Below are positions 1 through 12,600 of a stretch of 64,000 nt of DNA, in pieces; positions within the stretch are counted from its first letter, which is position 1, and each line of letters begins with the position of its first letter. The position numbers were made by a program, and so were the translations under genes. This DNA is from Valencia hispanica (lineage: Eukaryota > Chordata > Actinopteri > Cyprinodontiformes > Valenciidae), in the NCBI GenBank assembly GCA_963556495.2, contig OY747705.1:23239501-23303500 (forward strand), written 5' to 3'. Under the pieces are notes generated by a model. The model did not search any database, was not told the origin of the DNA, and was given only the letters and a program-made list of their open reading frames with translations.

Positions 1-87
1 TACAATGGTTGGTCATTACGAAGTGACAGTTGTTTTTTTTTGTCCTAAATAGATGCATGACTGATGCGTTACATACGATCTATAAGT

Positions 88-1060
88 GTGGGCAACTGTT
101 GCTCAGTAGGTAGAATAGTTGTCTTGCAGTCGGGGGGTCGTAGGATTTAGTTCCAGCTTCCTCCTGTCACATGTCGATGTGACAAGGCACTTAACCTTAA
201 CCTGCCAAGCTTTGTATTGATGTGTGAATGTATGCGTTTGTGAGTAACCCCTCCTTTCCACCGGACGCGTAAGCAGCACGTTACAGGAGCAGCACGTCAT
301 ATGCAGCTGATAGCCACCACTGTAGTCAATAGAACCCTTTCCACCGGAGGCGAAAGCAGCACGAGTCTGCCGCATCTCAGGAGCGTCATGTCGCAGCACT
401 TTTCTAAATATACGCGGCAGTCCTATTTTCTAAGCAGCACGCCTCTGAAACACATACATTTCTACATTTTGGTTAGGGGAGACAGGAAATATACGGCTCG
501 GCACCGGAAATTTTCAAAATAAAAGAAACGTGCTGCTTTGCGGTTGCTTTACTTAAAAAAATGTCCCTACCTGTGCAGCCCGGTGAGAAGTCAGTACCTC
601 GCGGGAGGGTCTCATTTGTGTGTCATCACACAAATGAGCGATTTTGGATATTCCCTGACATAACACAAACTTATTGGCGAATATAAAACGGACATAACAT
701 AAAACACCAACCTTTTGGAGCCATGTTGTTGTCTTTTCCTGGTTATTATTGTCATAGACGTTTATATATGTCCATGGTGGTTGTGTTTACTGACGAAACC
801 ACGCGTGATTTTGCTAATCTCGCGTGATTTCGTGCTCTCTCGGTGACAGCTGCTTCCCTGCTGCTATGCGCCTCATACGCACCCAGTGGAAAGGGCCAAG
901 CAGCAAAATACACAAGTGAAACGTGCTGCTCCTGTAACGCGCCGCTTACGCGTCTGGTGGAAAGGAGGGGTTAGAATGGATAAATATGGCTACAGTGTAA
1001 ATTGCTTTGAGTGGTCAGTATGACTTGAAAAGCACTATATAAGTCCAGACCATTTACCTT
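88..1060 (+). repeat. tRNA-like SINE/dispersed repeat split by a MITE
   Basis: Positions 88-245 hold a box-A-like stretch (gctcagtaggtaga) and a decayed box-B-like stretch near 145-155, followed by text typical of fish tRNA-derived or pol-III-like repeats. Positions 973-1060 look like the matching 3' end, with a 'gctttgagtggtcagta...actatataagtcc' style tail. The two halves are separated by the 727-bp inverted-repeat element at 246-972. The family name is not determined; the split-repeat reading is inferred from recognising both halves. Confidence 0.5.
246..972. mobile_element. MITE-like element with 52-bp terminal inverted repeats
   Basis: The left arm 246-297 and the reverse complement of the right arm 921-972 match at about 49 of 52 positions. 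Both begin AACCCCTCCTTTCCACC. A second, weaker inverted pair lies inside it (around 334-362 and 880-900), based on the same 'CCTTTCCAC..G' unit. No transposase frame is present, so it would be a non-autonomous DNA element or foldback element. No clear target-site duplication could be read. The small open frames here (98 aa and 73 aa) have no recognisable domain and are not called as genes. Confidence 0.6.
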
Positions 1061-1528
1061 AAGATGACATAATTGTCCCAAATAGATACTCTTATCATCT
1101 CATTATCAATTGAGATTATCCAGACACTTATTCTAAGCAATATGCACCAAGAGAACCATGCTCTCTATGTTCATCCGAGAGTAAGAACAGATAAGCTGGC
1201 CAGAGTGTCTTATCTACTGAATGCCCCGGCCTGTCAGGTCTGACCCAGCTGGCTGTATTAATTGTGTATTTCACCTATTTCTGTCTCCTTAAAATGGCAC
1301 TTAGAATAGTATTCATATTCCTCTCACAGGTGTCCGGACCCCCTCTGAATGACTGTTTTCTACCTCAGCAACACTGTATGAAATCATTGCACCTCTTAAA
1401 TAACCCTTTAGAGACTCCATAGTTGTTAAAAATGACCTTCCTGGTGTTTGATTTACCGCAAGGAACATGTCTATTTTCAATTATGCAAACTTAAGGTGTT
1501 TATGTTATAAATCTTTATTCTCTCTTAG

Positions 1529-3030
1529 CTCTCGATGGCAAACCTCCAAAAGCAGAAGACGACATTGAGGAAGAGGATGATGATGTTCCAGGTATGTTCT
1601 TTCTAAATGTCAATTTTGTTTAAAGACTCTAAGCCCTGGAAACTCAATGTACAGTGCCTTGCTAAAGTATTCATACCCCTTGAACTTTTCCATATTTTGT
1701 CACTTTACAACCACAAACTTCTGGGGTTTTATTGAGGTGCTATATGATGGATGAAGTAGCACATAATTGTGAACGGTTTACAAAATTATTTTGAAATTAA
1801 AAATCTAAAAACTGGTGTGCATTTGTATTGAGCCCACTTTATAGTGATACCCTTAAATGGAATCTACTGCTACGTAGTGCCTTTTAAATTCACATACGGA
1901 TTAATTTTAGTTCAATTGTTTTGTAATGTAATCATTATAAATCCAACTGTTCTGTTGTGACCTCAGATGTTTGTTTGAGAACATTAGAGCACAAACAGCA
2001 TCATGAAGACCAAAGAACACAGCAGACAGCGCAGGGAGAAAGTTATGGAAAAGGTTATGGTAGGGTTAGGTCAGCCAATATCCCGAGCTTTTAGTGCCCC
2101 ACAGAGCTCTGTTCAATCCATCATCTGGAAATAGAGTATGCCGCAGCTTCAAAACTACAGAGACAAGTCCGGCGACCTAAACTGAAACGCCTGGCAGGGA
2201 GAGCATTAATTAGAAAAGCACCCTAAGGCCTGTGCCAACTCGGAAGGAGAAGCAGAGGTCCACAGTTTGGGTGGAAGAAACTTTTGCAAGCACAACTATT
2301 ACTCGCACATTCTTTTTCACAAATCTGGTCTTAATAGAAGTGTGGTAGGAAGGAAGCCGTAACAACTCTTATTAGCAGTTTACCACAAACTATGCAGAGG
2401 GCATAGCAAACATTACCCAAATGTACTTTTTTGACATGTGCAAAAAGCTGCGTGTGAGGAGAATTACCACTTCACATCACCCTGAATACAACTCCCCACA
2501 GTGAAAAACGGGGGTGGCAGCATGGTATGGTGTAAATGCTTTTCTTCAGCAAAGACATGGTAATCTGACTAGAGCTAAATACATGCCAAACCTGGAGAAA
2601 AGTCTGTTGGAGGGTGGAAAACTCTAAAACCTTGTTGGAACTTCAGCACATTAGTTCTGAGCCCTAAAATGACATTAGATGTGCAAAGCTGAAAGAAACA
2701 TACCACCAAAGAAATGCAGTTAAAGGTGGGTCCAGCATAAGCATTGACTCTGGGCATCTAAATACAAATGCATCCCACACTTATCCAATTAAAAAAACAA
2801 AAAACATTAAAAGCCATGTATCATGCTGCTTCCAAAACATAAATATATTCTACACAAAATCCCTGGAGGTGTGTGGTTGCAGTATGAATGAATGTGGACA
2901 TGTTGAAATAACATGAACACTATTGCAAACCACAGAAGCTCCATAAATAACAGTATTTTTTTTTTTTTGCTCTTATGTCATAGATCTGGTGGAGAACTTT
3001 GATGAAGCTTCAAAGAATGAGGCCAACTAA
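1529..3030 (+). CDS. btf3l4: BTF3L4-type nascent polypeptide/transcription factor, C-terminal two exons
   Basis: Two exons, 1529-1591 and 2984-3030, join in phase (63 nt ending in phase 1, then 47 nt to TAA). They encode the acidic C-terminal tail: LDGKPPKAEDD, EEEDDDVP, then DLVENFDEASKNEAN. That ending is diagnostic of the BTF3/BTF3L4 family (NAC-beta-like proteins that bind nascent chains at the ribosome). The LDxKxPKxED stretch favours BTF3L4 over BTF3, and the neighbour zfyve9 also adjoins BTF3L4 in humans. The N-terminal NAC domain lies upstream of the window. Acceptors are tctcttag and tcatag; the donor is GTATGT. A polyadenylation signal AATAAA lies at 3298-3303, so the 3' UTR is about 290 nt. 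The intron holds a decayed Tc1 element. Confidence 0.88.
1652..2915 (+). mobile_element. Decayed Tc1/mariner element in btf3l4 intron
   Basis: The left end reads CAGTGCCTTGCTAAAGTAT after a TA, the typical terminus of one fish Tc1 group. At 2480-2530 the remains of the transposase 'TPxVKxGGGS' block can be read (accccacagtgaaaaacgggggtggcagc). The right part (about 2760-2915) resembles the inverted terminal region. No open frame longer than 60 codons survives on the sense strand, so it is inert. Confidence 0.6.
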
Positions 3031-3297
3031 CACAGATGTTGATGACCTCATGGTCATGGGCTGGAATGAGAAGAAGCAGGAATGTCCCTCTGTGTTTTAT
3101 TGTCCAGACATATAACATAACATCTGCAACAACCCTAAAGTCTTTTCTACTTTAAAGTGACCCACTGAGTCAGGCTGGTGTGCGGAAAGCCTGGCTTTAT
3201 GGTTACATCTGATCACCTTATTGTTAGTCATCATGAGGATTGCATCTTCGACACAGGAAATCTTAAGAGTTTTTTTTTGTTTGTTTGTTTATGGCAA

Positions 3298-3303
3298 AAT
3301 AAA
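3298..3303 (+). terminator. Polyadenylation signal of btf3l4
   Basis: AATAAA lies about 270 nt after the btf3l4 stop codon and is followed by T/GT-rich sequence. It is the first canonical signal in the 3' UTR. Confidence 0.5.
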
Positions 3304-3568
3304 TGTGACAAACATTTTTTACATGGTGCTGTGGTCATTGTAGGGATTTTATCAACCTTTTTCCTCAGAGGTTTTGTGCTTGGAGTTGAATCACTGGTTG
3401 TATTATGCTGACTCGCTGAAACAGCCTGACAGATTGTGCATAAGGCATCTACACACTGTTATCTTGGCTTGCACACTGTCCTGCGGGCTGTGTGGACAGC
3501 AAACTGGGGTGGGACGTTTCTGCACACCTCTTGAATTTCTTCAAAGAGCTGCAGAGAGGCACTGTGGA

Positions 3569-3614
3569 GGGGGGGGGGGGGGGGGGTATCTCAGAGAGGG
3601 AGGGGGGGGGGGGG
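3569..3614 (+). repeat. Two poly-G tracts upstream of the proposed zfyve9 first exon
   Basis: 18 consecutive G at 3569-3586 and 13 at 3602-3614, with further GGG/GGGGG runs between and after. They lie 80-130 nt upstream of the proposed zfyve9 start codon. Such runs can form G-quadruplexes; any regulatory role is inference. The short frames crossing them encode poly-Gly or poly-Pro and are not genes. Confidence 0.85.
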
Positions 3615-3696
3615 TCTACAATACAGGGGGAGGAATCATCTCTTTTGGGCATGCCACGGCTGCTTTCCCCCCTGCACTCAGATATAACAGGATAAG

Positions 3697-6600
3697 ATGC
3701 TGAAGTTCTTCTCTGCCCGGGATGACGAGAATGAAAGCCTTCTAGGAGAAGTAACAGAGGGTAAGGAGCTGCATGCACACATTTAAGCAGGCTGATCCAG
3801 TTTCCCAGATGCTGCGTTGCAGGATGATAATGCAGAACGCTGACACAGCATTGCCCACGCGCCTTGACCGCATCATTTCAAAACATGTGTGCCTTGTGTC
3901 CGCACATATGATCCGACTGGTTGGATGTGATGTAACCAAGAGGATGTCGCATTGCCGCCGGCCGGCCGGGTCTCGATGCTACCCGCGTGCAGGTTAAATC
4001 TCCTGTGCACGTGTGTGCTGAATGCGTCACTGTCCAGTAGGAGAGAGCGCGCGGCGAGCGGGATGCTGCAGCCGCTTTCAGTGAATGTTTACACGGATCC
4101 TCTGCCTGCAGCAGGAGCGACACCACCCGACCCGTTTTCCTTTCATTGAAGCTGCAATGCAGTTTGAACTGCAGGATTAGTCATTTAATCAGCCTTTAGT
4201 TAAGGTGGACGAGCCACGACATCCAACAGAAATGCAGGCATTTAGCATTATTTAACCAAACAACGCGTTGTGAAAGGTTGGATCAGTCAGCAACCTGCAA
4301 CCTGACTTCTTCTCCAGCATCGATATTTGCTGTTCAATGAGACATTAGAAATCTAATTAGTGATTGGCTGCGGCTGCAGGGGGTTAAAAATGGCTAAAAT
4401 TGATTATAGAGAAAGAGGAGCTCATGCCACTGGTGTTTATACAGTAAATGAAACTAGATATTTACATACATTTTATAATGAAGACAAAAAAAAAATCTCA
4501 CTGACTGAAGTTAAATCAGATTAAACTTTCCCTGTTTTAGGATTAATTGGATTACCAAAAGAACATTCTGTTTGCAAAATGCTTGAATAATAAGCGATAT
4601 TTATTTATCTCTCTCTCTCTTTTTTTCCTTTTTTTACTTGAAAATCAGCCTTTAAAGATTTAGGAAAGCCCAGCTGATTATGTCATGGCTTTGGCAGTTT
4701 CTGATCTTTTAATTTAAGTGGAAGCAAGCCTGGATATTTTTTTAAAATCAATTCAGACTCACTTATCCCTGTGTCTGAAACAAGATGCCAAGAAAGGAAT
4801 TGTGAATCTTCACAAGTTCTTTTTTTTTGACCATTGGAGACGTTTTCAGATACCTAAAAGTGCTGCGTTCATATGTACAAACAATTATATGGAAATATAA
4901 ACAGCATGGGAATGTCCAGCTATTGTACTGTTTTGGAAGGAGAAAGCCAAAGGTGTTGTGCCCCAGAGATGGATGTGATTCAGTGCAAAATGTATGCATC
5001 ATAACCCCAAAACAAAAGTAAAGGACCTTTTGAAGATGCTGGCTGAATCTGATAAGTGTCATCACCCACTGTGAAACAAGACTCTCACCGGCATGGGATG
5101 AAAGGCCACTCCGAGATGAAGAGGCCATTACTCCAAATGGAACTTTAAAAAGCCAGATTAGTTTGTGAATGTGCCAAGGGACATATACATTTATTTTTAT
5201 AGTCATATCCTGTGGTCTAATAAAACTGAAATCGAAGTGTTCGGCCATAATGAACTTGAATGAATTTGGGGGAAAAGGGGGAAGCTTGCAAGCCTGGGAA
5301 AACTGACCCAACTGTGAAGCACTGGGGTGGCAGCATTATGTTGTTTGGGTGTTTTCCTGCTGGAGGGACCGGTATACTTTAGAAAACTGATAGCATCATG
5401 AGGAAAGAACACTGCGTACATATTGAGGCAAGATCACAAGATATCAGCCAGGAAGCTAAAGCTTGGCCACAAATGGCCAGTTCAGTCAAGAGGAATGGGC
5501 CAAAACTACAGCAAACTATTATAAAAAGCTTGTGAAAAGAATCTCAAAATGTTTTACCCAAGTCATAAAGTTTAAAAGGCAATTCTAAATACTACATTTG
5601 TGCAAACTTCAAAATTTAAAGAAAGTTAAAATCCTCAAACAGAAAATAAGCATATCCTTAAATAAAAATAACTTTGGTCATTCTAACTGACCTAAAACAG
5701 GCACAGATGATTCTGATTTAGTGTCAGACAATGCGGAAACAAAGATTAGTTTTTTAAATAGTGTATGAAAATTCTGATTTTATTAGTTTGGACTAAATAT
5801 CCTGCATGATCTCAGTTCCATACGTTTGATCTTATAACTAACAATACTATATGCTAATCTGAGTGTATGTTAAAGATGAATTGATCAGTCTACTTGGGTA
5901 GCCAAAGATTAAACATTTGGGTCAGATCACACATCACTATATCCATCAGCCACTCTTTATTTTCAATTTTTTTTGCCACTTAGTAAATAATTCTGTTTTA
6001 TTTCATTTAATTTAAATAACATGTTTTTTACGTTTTCCAGTCCTCACATTTTCTGCTGCTTTGCCTTTCATCTATTTTATCCCATATTCCAAAAAACTTG
6101 GACTACCTCACAAAGAGTTAGGCAGGCTGTTAACTGCAGATACAGTGGGGACAGAAAATTAGGTCAAATGTAACTAGTGCCAAAAGAAGAAAACTTCCAC
6201 AAGAAATGTTCAAAAACCCTTTAAATGATTACAAAAAAAGTCTGGCACTTTGATAGGTTGAGAGTTCTGCAAAATATTGTTTCAATGTTAGATTATTTGT
6301 TATTTAAATCAGTTTAAAAAGAGGATCTTACTAGCAAATGTCTGCAGAAAATAAGAATTTGGTATAAATATCAGATTTTTTTTAGGGTTCCACATTTCGT
6401 GTTTGATGTTACCCTACAGCAAAAAAAGTTTCTATCCTCAAAGCTCAGCTGGTATGGTATAAAAACACTCATGCTAGTTCTTAGCTGATCTTATACGAGT
6501 ATACAAGTGTGCATTGTTGTAAAGGTTTTTGATGGATTGATCAACTGTAGAGCATACTATCGTACCTCTTGCTTGCTGACAGCTGGGATAAACACTAAAT

Positions 6601-9600
6601 CCACTCCAGAGAAGGCTGTAGCTTTGTGAGTGAAACATGGGTTTTAAATCTCTAAAATAACAACCCTACAGTTAGAATATCAATTTGAACTTGACTTTGA
6701 GAATTTAAGATTAATTTTATTATTCAAAACCAAGGAAAAAATGATACTGTTTCATCTTATTTTTCTTGAATTTTAGCGCACCTTGAACCTTTGTCATTAG
6801 AATCAGCTTTATTGGCCAAGTTTATGATGAATTTGACTTGGCTTCCAACACTTACAGTGTACAGACATTAAATATAACTATATAAACCTTAGTGGAAGTC
6901 AATAAAAGGATATAAGGAACGATAAATGCATGTGTGTAAGTACAGCCATTTTTATGGAAAGAGAAAGTCGGGCTGTTTCACACAGTTTTGCACTACATTT
7001 TGTTTGTTTATGAAATAAAGTTCCAATAAAATGCATTAAAGTCAGTGGTTGCAGTATGAAAATACGTTAAAAGGTTCAAGGGGCCTGCATACTTTTGCAA
7101 GCACTTTGTATAAACAGTCGGAGACTAAGATATGTTTCTGGCCCCATTTATGTCTGAACAGATGAAAGGGACAACCCATCCCTCCAGGACTCCAAGCAGC
7201 AGTGGCTGAACAGACCCTGTCTACTGGTCCTCAAAGATGGGGACATGACCAAGCCTGGACTGGGCTCTAGTCAACTCCGACCACATTCTCCCTCCAAAGC
7301 CTCCTCTGATGCAACAATCAGAAGGCAATGTGGGCAAAAACAACCAGAGCATCCAACCAAAGCAGCCTCACAGTCCCAGCTGGAGGAGGGCAGCTGCACT
7401 GTGACCACCATCTCCACATGGGGTGACAGCGACCCTTCCAGCACCTTGGTTTTGAGCCCCGCCGAGGCTGCTTGGCCAGAGGAGGAGGATCAGGTGGAAG
7501 GCATTCAGCCTCAACTTCCCCCATCAAAAGAGGAGTCTGTGATTGAGGAAAAGGAAAGGGAAGAAAGTGGTTTGGAGCAGCACGAGCATTTTTACAGTTC
7601 AGATGAAGCTGCAGCATCTTCCACTGCTTTACAGGAGAATCCTTGCACTAGGACCAGGGAGTACAGGAGGCTCAAATCTGAAGGAGGAGATGAGACAAGA
7701 AGCAGCAAGACCCAGGCAGCCAGTGTGGAAGAAGCAAAGGGAAAGAATACCGAACCTCCAATGGATCCTGATAATGAATCCCAGATGAGCCCCTCTGGAA
7801 TTCAGTCCAAGGATCAGGGTGACGTCCTGGGGGACATCGCTCCAGTGTGGGTTCCTGATGCTGAAGCTCAGGTCTGCATGAAGTGTGGGACCAAGTTTAC
7901 ATTTACCAAGAGGAGGCACCACTGCCGTGCCTGTGGCAAGGTGAGGGCAGTTTGATTCTTCAAAAGTTGAACATCTTCTATGCAATTATGAAGCTCAAAG
8001 TGAAACACAGTTTCAAATTCAAACATTTAAATTAAAATATACTTATGGATCCCCCTGGGTATATTTTAATTTATAAAATCAATCAAGGTGTTGTTGTAGC
8101 TCATACCGTTCAATTTTTGTAAAATCTAATGGTATGAGTATGTGTTTTGTAGTTTGTGACCTCTGAAATGAATGTGTTCCTGTTGGCAGGTTTTTTGTGC
8201 ACTTTGCTCCAATCTGAGGTTTAGACTAACACATCTGGATGGCAAGGAAGGACGGGTTTGTGTATCCTGCCATTCAACCCTCATCAAGAGTAAGTGAAAT
8301 ATAATTACTATTGTTGTCTGTAACCAGAAATTTAAGAAAAAATGAAATGCACCAGAAAACTGGCATGTTTATTCCATCAGTGACTCCTCCGAGAGGGAAA
8401 AGGAGGGTGTGGTTTGCAGATGAAATCCTCAGCGCTCAGCAGTCCGAGTCTGCTCCAACCACACCAGTGAGAGGACTCACCTTTTCACCTCTGATGAGGC
8501 GAGCAATGGGCGAGCCAGCTAGAAGTCCTGCTGGTTCACCACAGATCAGGAGAACCCTAAAACCACATAGGACTACAATTAATGTAGGTTTAAAACATGA
8601 AAAATACCCAGATACACACCAGACTAAAATAAATCATATCACTTTAGATTTTTCTCATTTTAACATGTTGCATCTACAAACGTCAAAGTATTTCTCTGGG
8701 ATTTTAATGTAACACAACAACTCAGAACAGAATTGTGAAAAGATTTTACTTTTTTAAATATATATAAATCTGAAAAGTGCAGCATTTCTATTCATTCCTT
8801 CTGTTTAGAGCCACATTTTGCAGCAGGTATACAATTATAGGTCTTTAAGCTTTGAACATCTATAGACTGAAATCTTTGCTTTTTGAGCAGTCCGATTGGA
8901 TGGAAATTATGAGTGAACATCGGCTTTCAAGAGATTCTCCATGTGACTATAGGGAATTTGACTGGGCCATTCCAACACTTTGATCTGAATCATTTTATTG
9001 TAGCTCTGGCAGAATTATTAGCGCATTTATCCTGCAGGAAGGTGTCCTTCACAATCGCTGTGAGTAGTAAGGATAGAGCTGTATTTAGCTCTAAATTAAA
9101 GTGGGGATGGTAGGTTTTGCATGTAGGCCAAATGGCTTTGATTAATGCCCAGCCCCCAGTTTGTTGAATAGTTTGATCAGTGCTCTGCGAAGTGTTGAAA
9201 TCATGACATTGTAATTTGATAACCTAACCCTGTAACCGGCTCAGTACGAATGCATATCACATTTTTTAGATTTACCTTTGTGAAAAACAAAAATTAAAGC
9301 ATGCTCTGTTTTCCTTCTGGTTTATAATTACGCACTACTTTGTGTTGGTTTGCTATATGAAATCTCAATAAAACATATTAAACTTAAAATAAGAAATCTG
9401 AAAAGCTAAAGGGGTATGAATTATTTTGCATGGCACTGTACCGGCTAGATCTGAGTTTTTTGGCAGTGTAAATTCTTTATATATTACTCATCTTCTGTAA
9501 TGTGACTCTAGGAGGCCTGTGGTCCTCACGGCTGGGGCCCCACAGCCTTAGTGAGCAGCTCTGCCAACCTCATCCCCTTAGATGGCCTCCCACCAATCCT

Positions 9601-12600
9601 CACCTCTACTGGAGTCAAAGGAGGTGAGGTTATGGCAGCTCTTTTTTTCTACTCTCCTCTCTTTTATTACGTCTTGCAGTGAGAGTGAATGAGGTAATAA
9701 TATAGGAGTTCTATGCAAATCAGGGAGAATAACAGAAAGTGAAAATGTAAAATGTTCAGCTGCATGTCTGAGTCTTGCTCACAAGAGAAAAGGGACTACA
9801 GTTAAAGCAGCAGGTGTAGAACATTGTGAAACTTTAGAGCAAATCTGATATGATATGCTTATAATTTAACTTTCAAATTACCTTTTGCTGAGATATCATT
9901 CTTTCTTACTAAGAAATACTTTGGGTAACAGGGAAATCATATCCATCTGTGCAATCACATGTCACAAAATTTTCTTTTTATTACAATATCATTTCTCAGA
10001 AGACCCAGATTTAGCCTGAACTGATCTGGAGAATAAAATAAATTATAAAGGATTTAAGGTTATTGGTTATTGGTTCCAAAGTCCATGGAGAGGGACAAAG
10101 TGACAACGTGAGGAGTCTAGCAACATTGGAAAAAGACACATTTATTGGTGCTGGAGTTCTTATATTGCAAGATTATTTGACAAGTGATTTTGGTGTTTGA
10201 GCTCAAATAAAACACCACATATTGGCTGTATCTTTTTGTAATTATTTGGTTTATTAACCTATCAACCTGGGATTAAACCAATAATTGAAGTTGGTTGGTT
10301 TCATGGCATGGACCCTGGCTTTTAGGCATAGTCCATAAGCCTTTAACAGAGTTGAGGTCGGTATCATTACAAAAGCTTAATGTTAGACTTTGTTTTCTGT
10401 TCCAAAGTCTATTTTATGTTATATATTATATCTATTTAAAGAAATCCTCAGCATCATGATGCCACTACCATGCTTAAAAGTATGCGTTGTGTTCTTAGGT
10501 TTGAACATTTAACTTTGACTCCTTCAAAAATTCTTCTTGTCAGAACGTTGCCATAATGCTCACTCTTTGTCTTTTCTGATTATAAAAAAGGCAGTTGGCT
10601 TGCACGTGTGCTTTTCCACCCAATCAAACATGTGTGTGGTATTATTTGTTCAAATACACCCTTTGTTCATGATGTCAAAATCAGAACTCTGTAATGTAGA
10701 AAACTGTATTTTCTACATTTGCAACCTGAAGTTGAAGTTTTTTTTACCATCATCATTGGTATATTACCTCATAAGAAGCAATTACACTGTAAAATAAGGA
10801 AGTAATGTGGTACAAGCAACATATTTATGAGATGAATAATTTTGATCACTTTAAATCTAATACAGACAATAACGTAAGCACATTTTTGAGCCAAAAATGT
10901 AAAAAACATTTGGTGATGAGGTATTGTATCATATTATTTGCTGGTCAACACAGAGCAAACACATACTCATTACATGACCACTGTTCTCTAGTGAAACCAA
11001 GAAGATTCTACTAAGTTATAAAATGCATTCAACAATAGTGAATCAACTCACTGCCTAGTAATTTTCTTGATGAATGACAAATTCAACATCCATTATACTT
11101 TTTTTTGATGAGCTAACTGTACAAAAACTGCAAAGTGTTTAGATTAATTTTGGCTTACTTTTTACACATTTCATTGGCTCAAAAACATTATGTGTATTGG
11201 CCATTATTACATTACTATTTGCTACAGATGGCTTTTTTGATCCACCTCTCTCCAGACCAATTACTCTTATCAAGGTTAAAACTACCTCATGCTCTCAAAT
11301 TTGGTTGTCCAGTTTCATTATTAGCTTCCTTTAAAGAACATTAATAATCATCAGTTTAAATAACGAACAGAGTGTCTTTCAGACAGAAAAAAAGTTTTAA
11401 ATTGAGTGACAGGCATCAGCTCGGAGCTGCAAGGGATAGATCACACCTGTGTGACTTTTCTCCCACTCAGACTACACCGTGGAGGAGAAGCCCTCAGAGA
11501 TGCTACTCATTCAGGAGCTGGAAAGCGGTCGGCCCAAGCCACTTGTGTTTGTTCTCAATGCCAACCTGCTTGCCATGGTCAAGCTTGTCAACTGTATGTA
11601 TTTGATCTCCATTTTGTTTCTTTAAGTTGAACCCCCCCAATACGCCCTAAAATTTTATTTGAATCTATGAAGTTCCTAATCTGTGTCAGAAACCATAATC
11701 GTAAAAATTTAAAGGTGTTATTTTAAATGTGTGATAGATGTTAACAGGAAGTGCTGGTGTCTGACAACAAAGGGAATGCATGCCGTGGGCCAGGTGGAGG
11801 TGGTGGTGCTCCTTCAGTGTCTGCCTGAGGAGAAAACTTTCCCAAAAGACATTTTCAGTCACTTCATGCAGCTTTACAGGGACACTGTGACTGGTAAGAT
11901 GCTTTGACCAGTCATTGTGAACAGTGAATACGGCCTTCTTCTTAAGGTCTTTACCCTGTCATTATGACTCAGCTGACCTTCAGTTATTTATTTCTGCAGG
12001 GAAGGTTGTAAGGCACCTGTCGCTCTTCCTGTTTGGAAGCCAATTCTTAGGCAGCGAGGAGCATGCTGGCTTCCTGTATGTTCGCTCCACTCTTCAGTCC
12101 CTTCAAGGTCTACCTCTGCCCAACCACCCCTACCTCTTTGGCCTGCTGGTCCACAGAGCAGAGGTGCCCTGGGCTAAAGCTTTTCCCCTGCGCCTCATGC
12201 TGAGACTTGGGGCAGAGTATAGATGTAAGCAGAGCCACTCTGTGACATCTTCCAGCTGTAATGTGTCAGGTTTCCTTCTGAGTCATCTACAATTTTTCTG
12301 TTTGTCCAGTTTACCCCTGTCCTCTGTACAGCGTGCGGTTCAGGAAGCCCCTCTTTGGGGAAATAGGTCACACCATAATGAGACTGTTAGTCGTGAGTAA
12401 AGTTTGTTGTAACCGTTTTGACTTCTTACAACACACCATTTACCAGCATCAGAGGGAAGTTTGGTGTCATAACCTCTGCCAAACTTCCTATCACAGACAC
12501 TAACTTCTTCATACTTCCTATTTTCAGGACTTTAGGAATTACCGTTACAGCCTACCATTAGTACCGGGGCTCACTGTGGATCTAGAGGCTCAGAAGACTC

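Noticed and set aside
3449..3778. 109-aa frames on both strands with Gly-rich or Pro-rich runs
   Set aside because: Produced by the poly-G tracts; no domain, no splice support.
4763..5311. 182-aa minus-strand frame
   Set aside because: Runs antisense over a decayed Tc1; no recognisable domain or start context.
11924..12400. 158-aa frame as a separate gene
   Set aside because: It is zfyve9 exons plus retained intron read as one frame; splice sites at 12000, 12224 and 12310 explain it.
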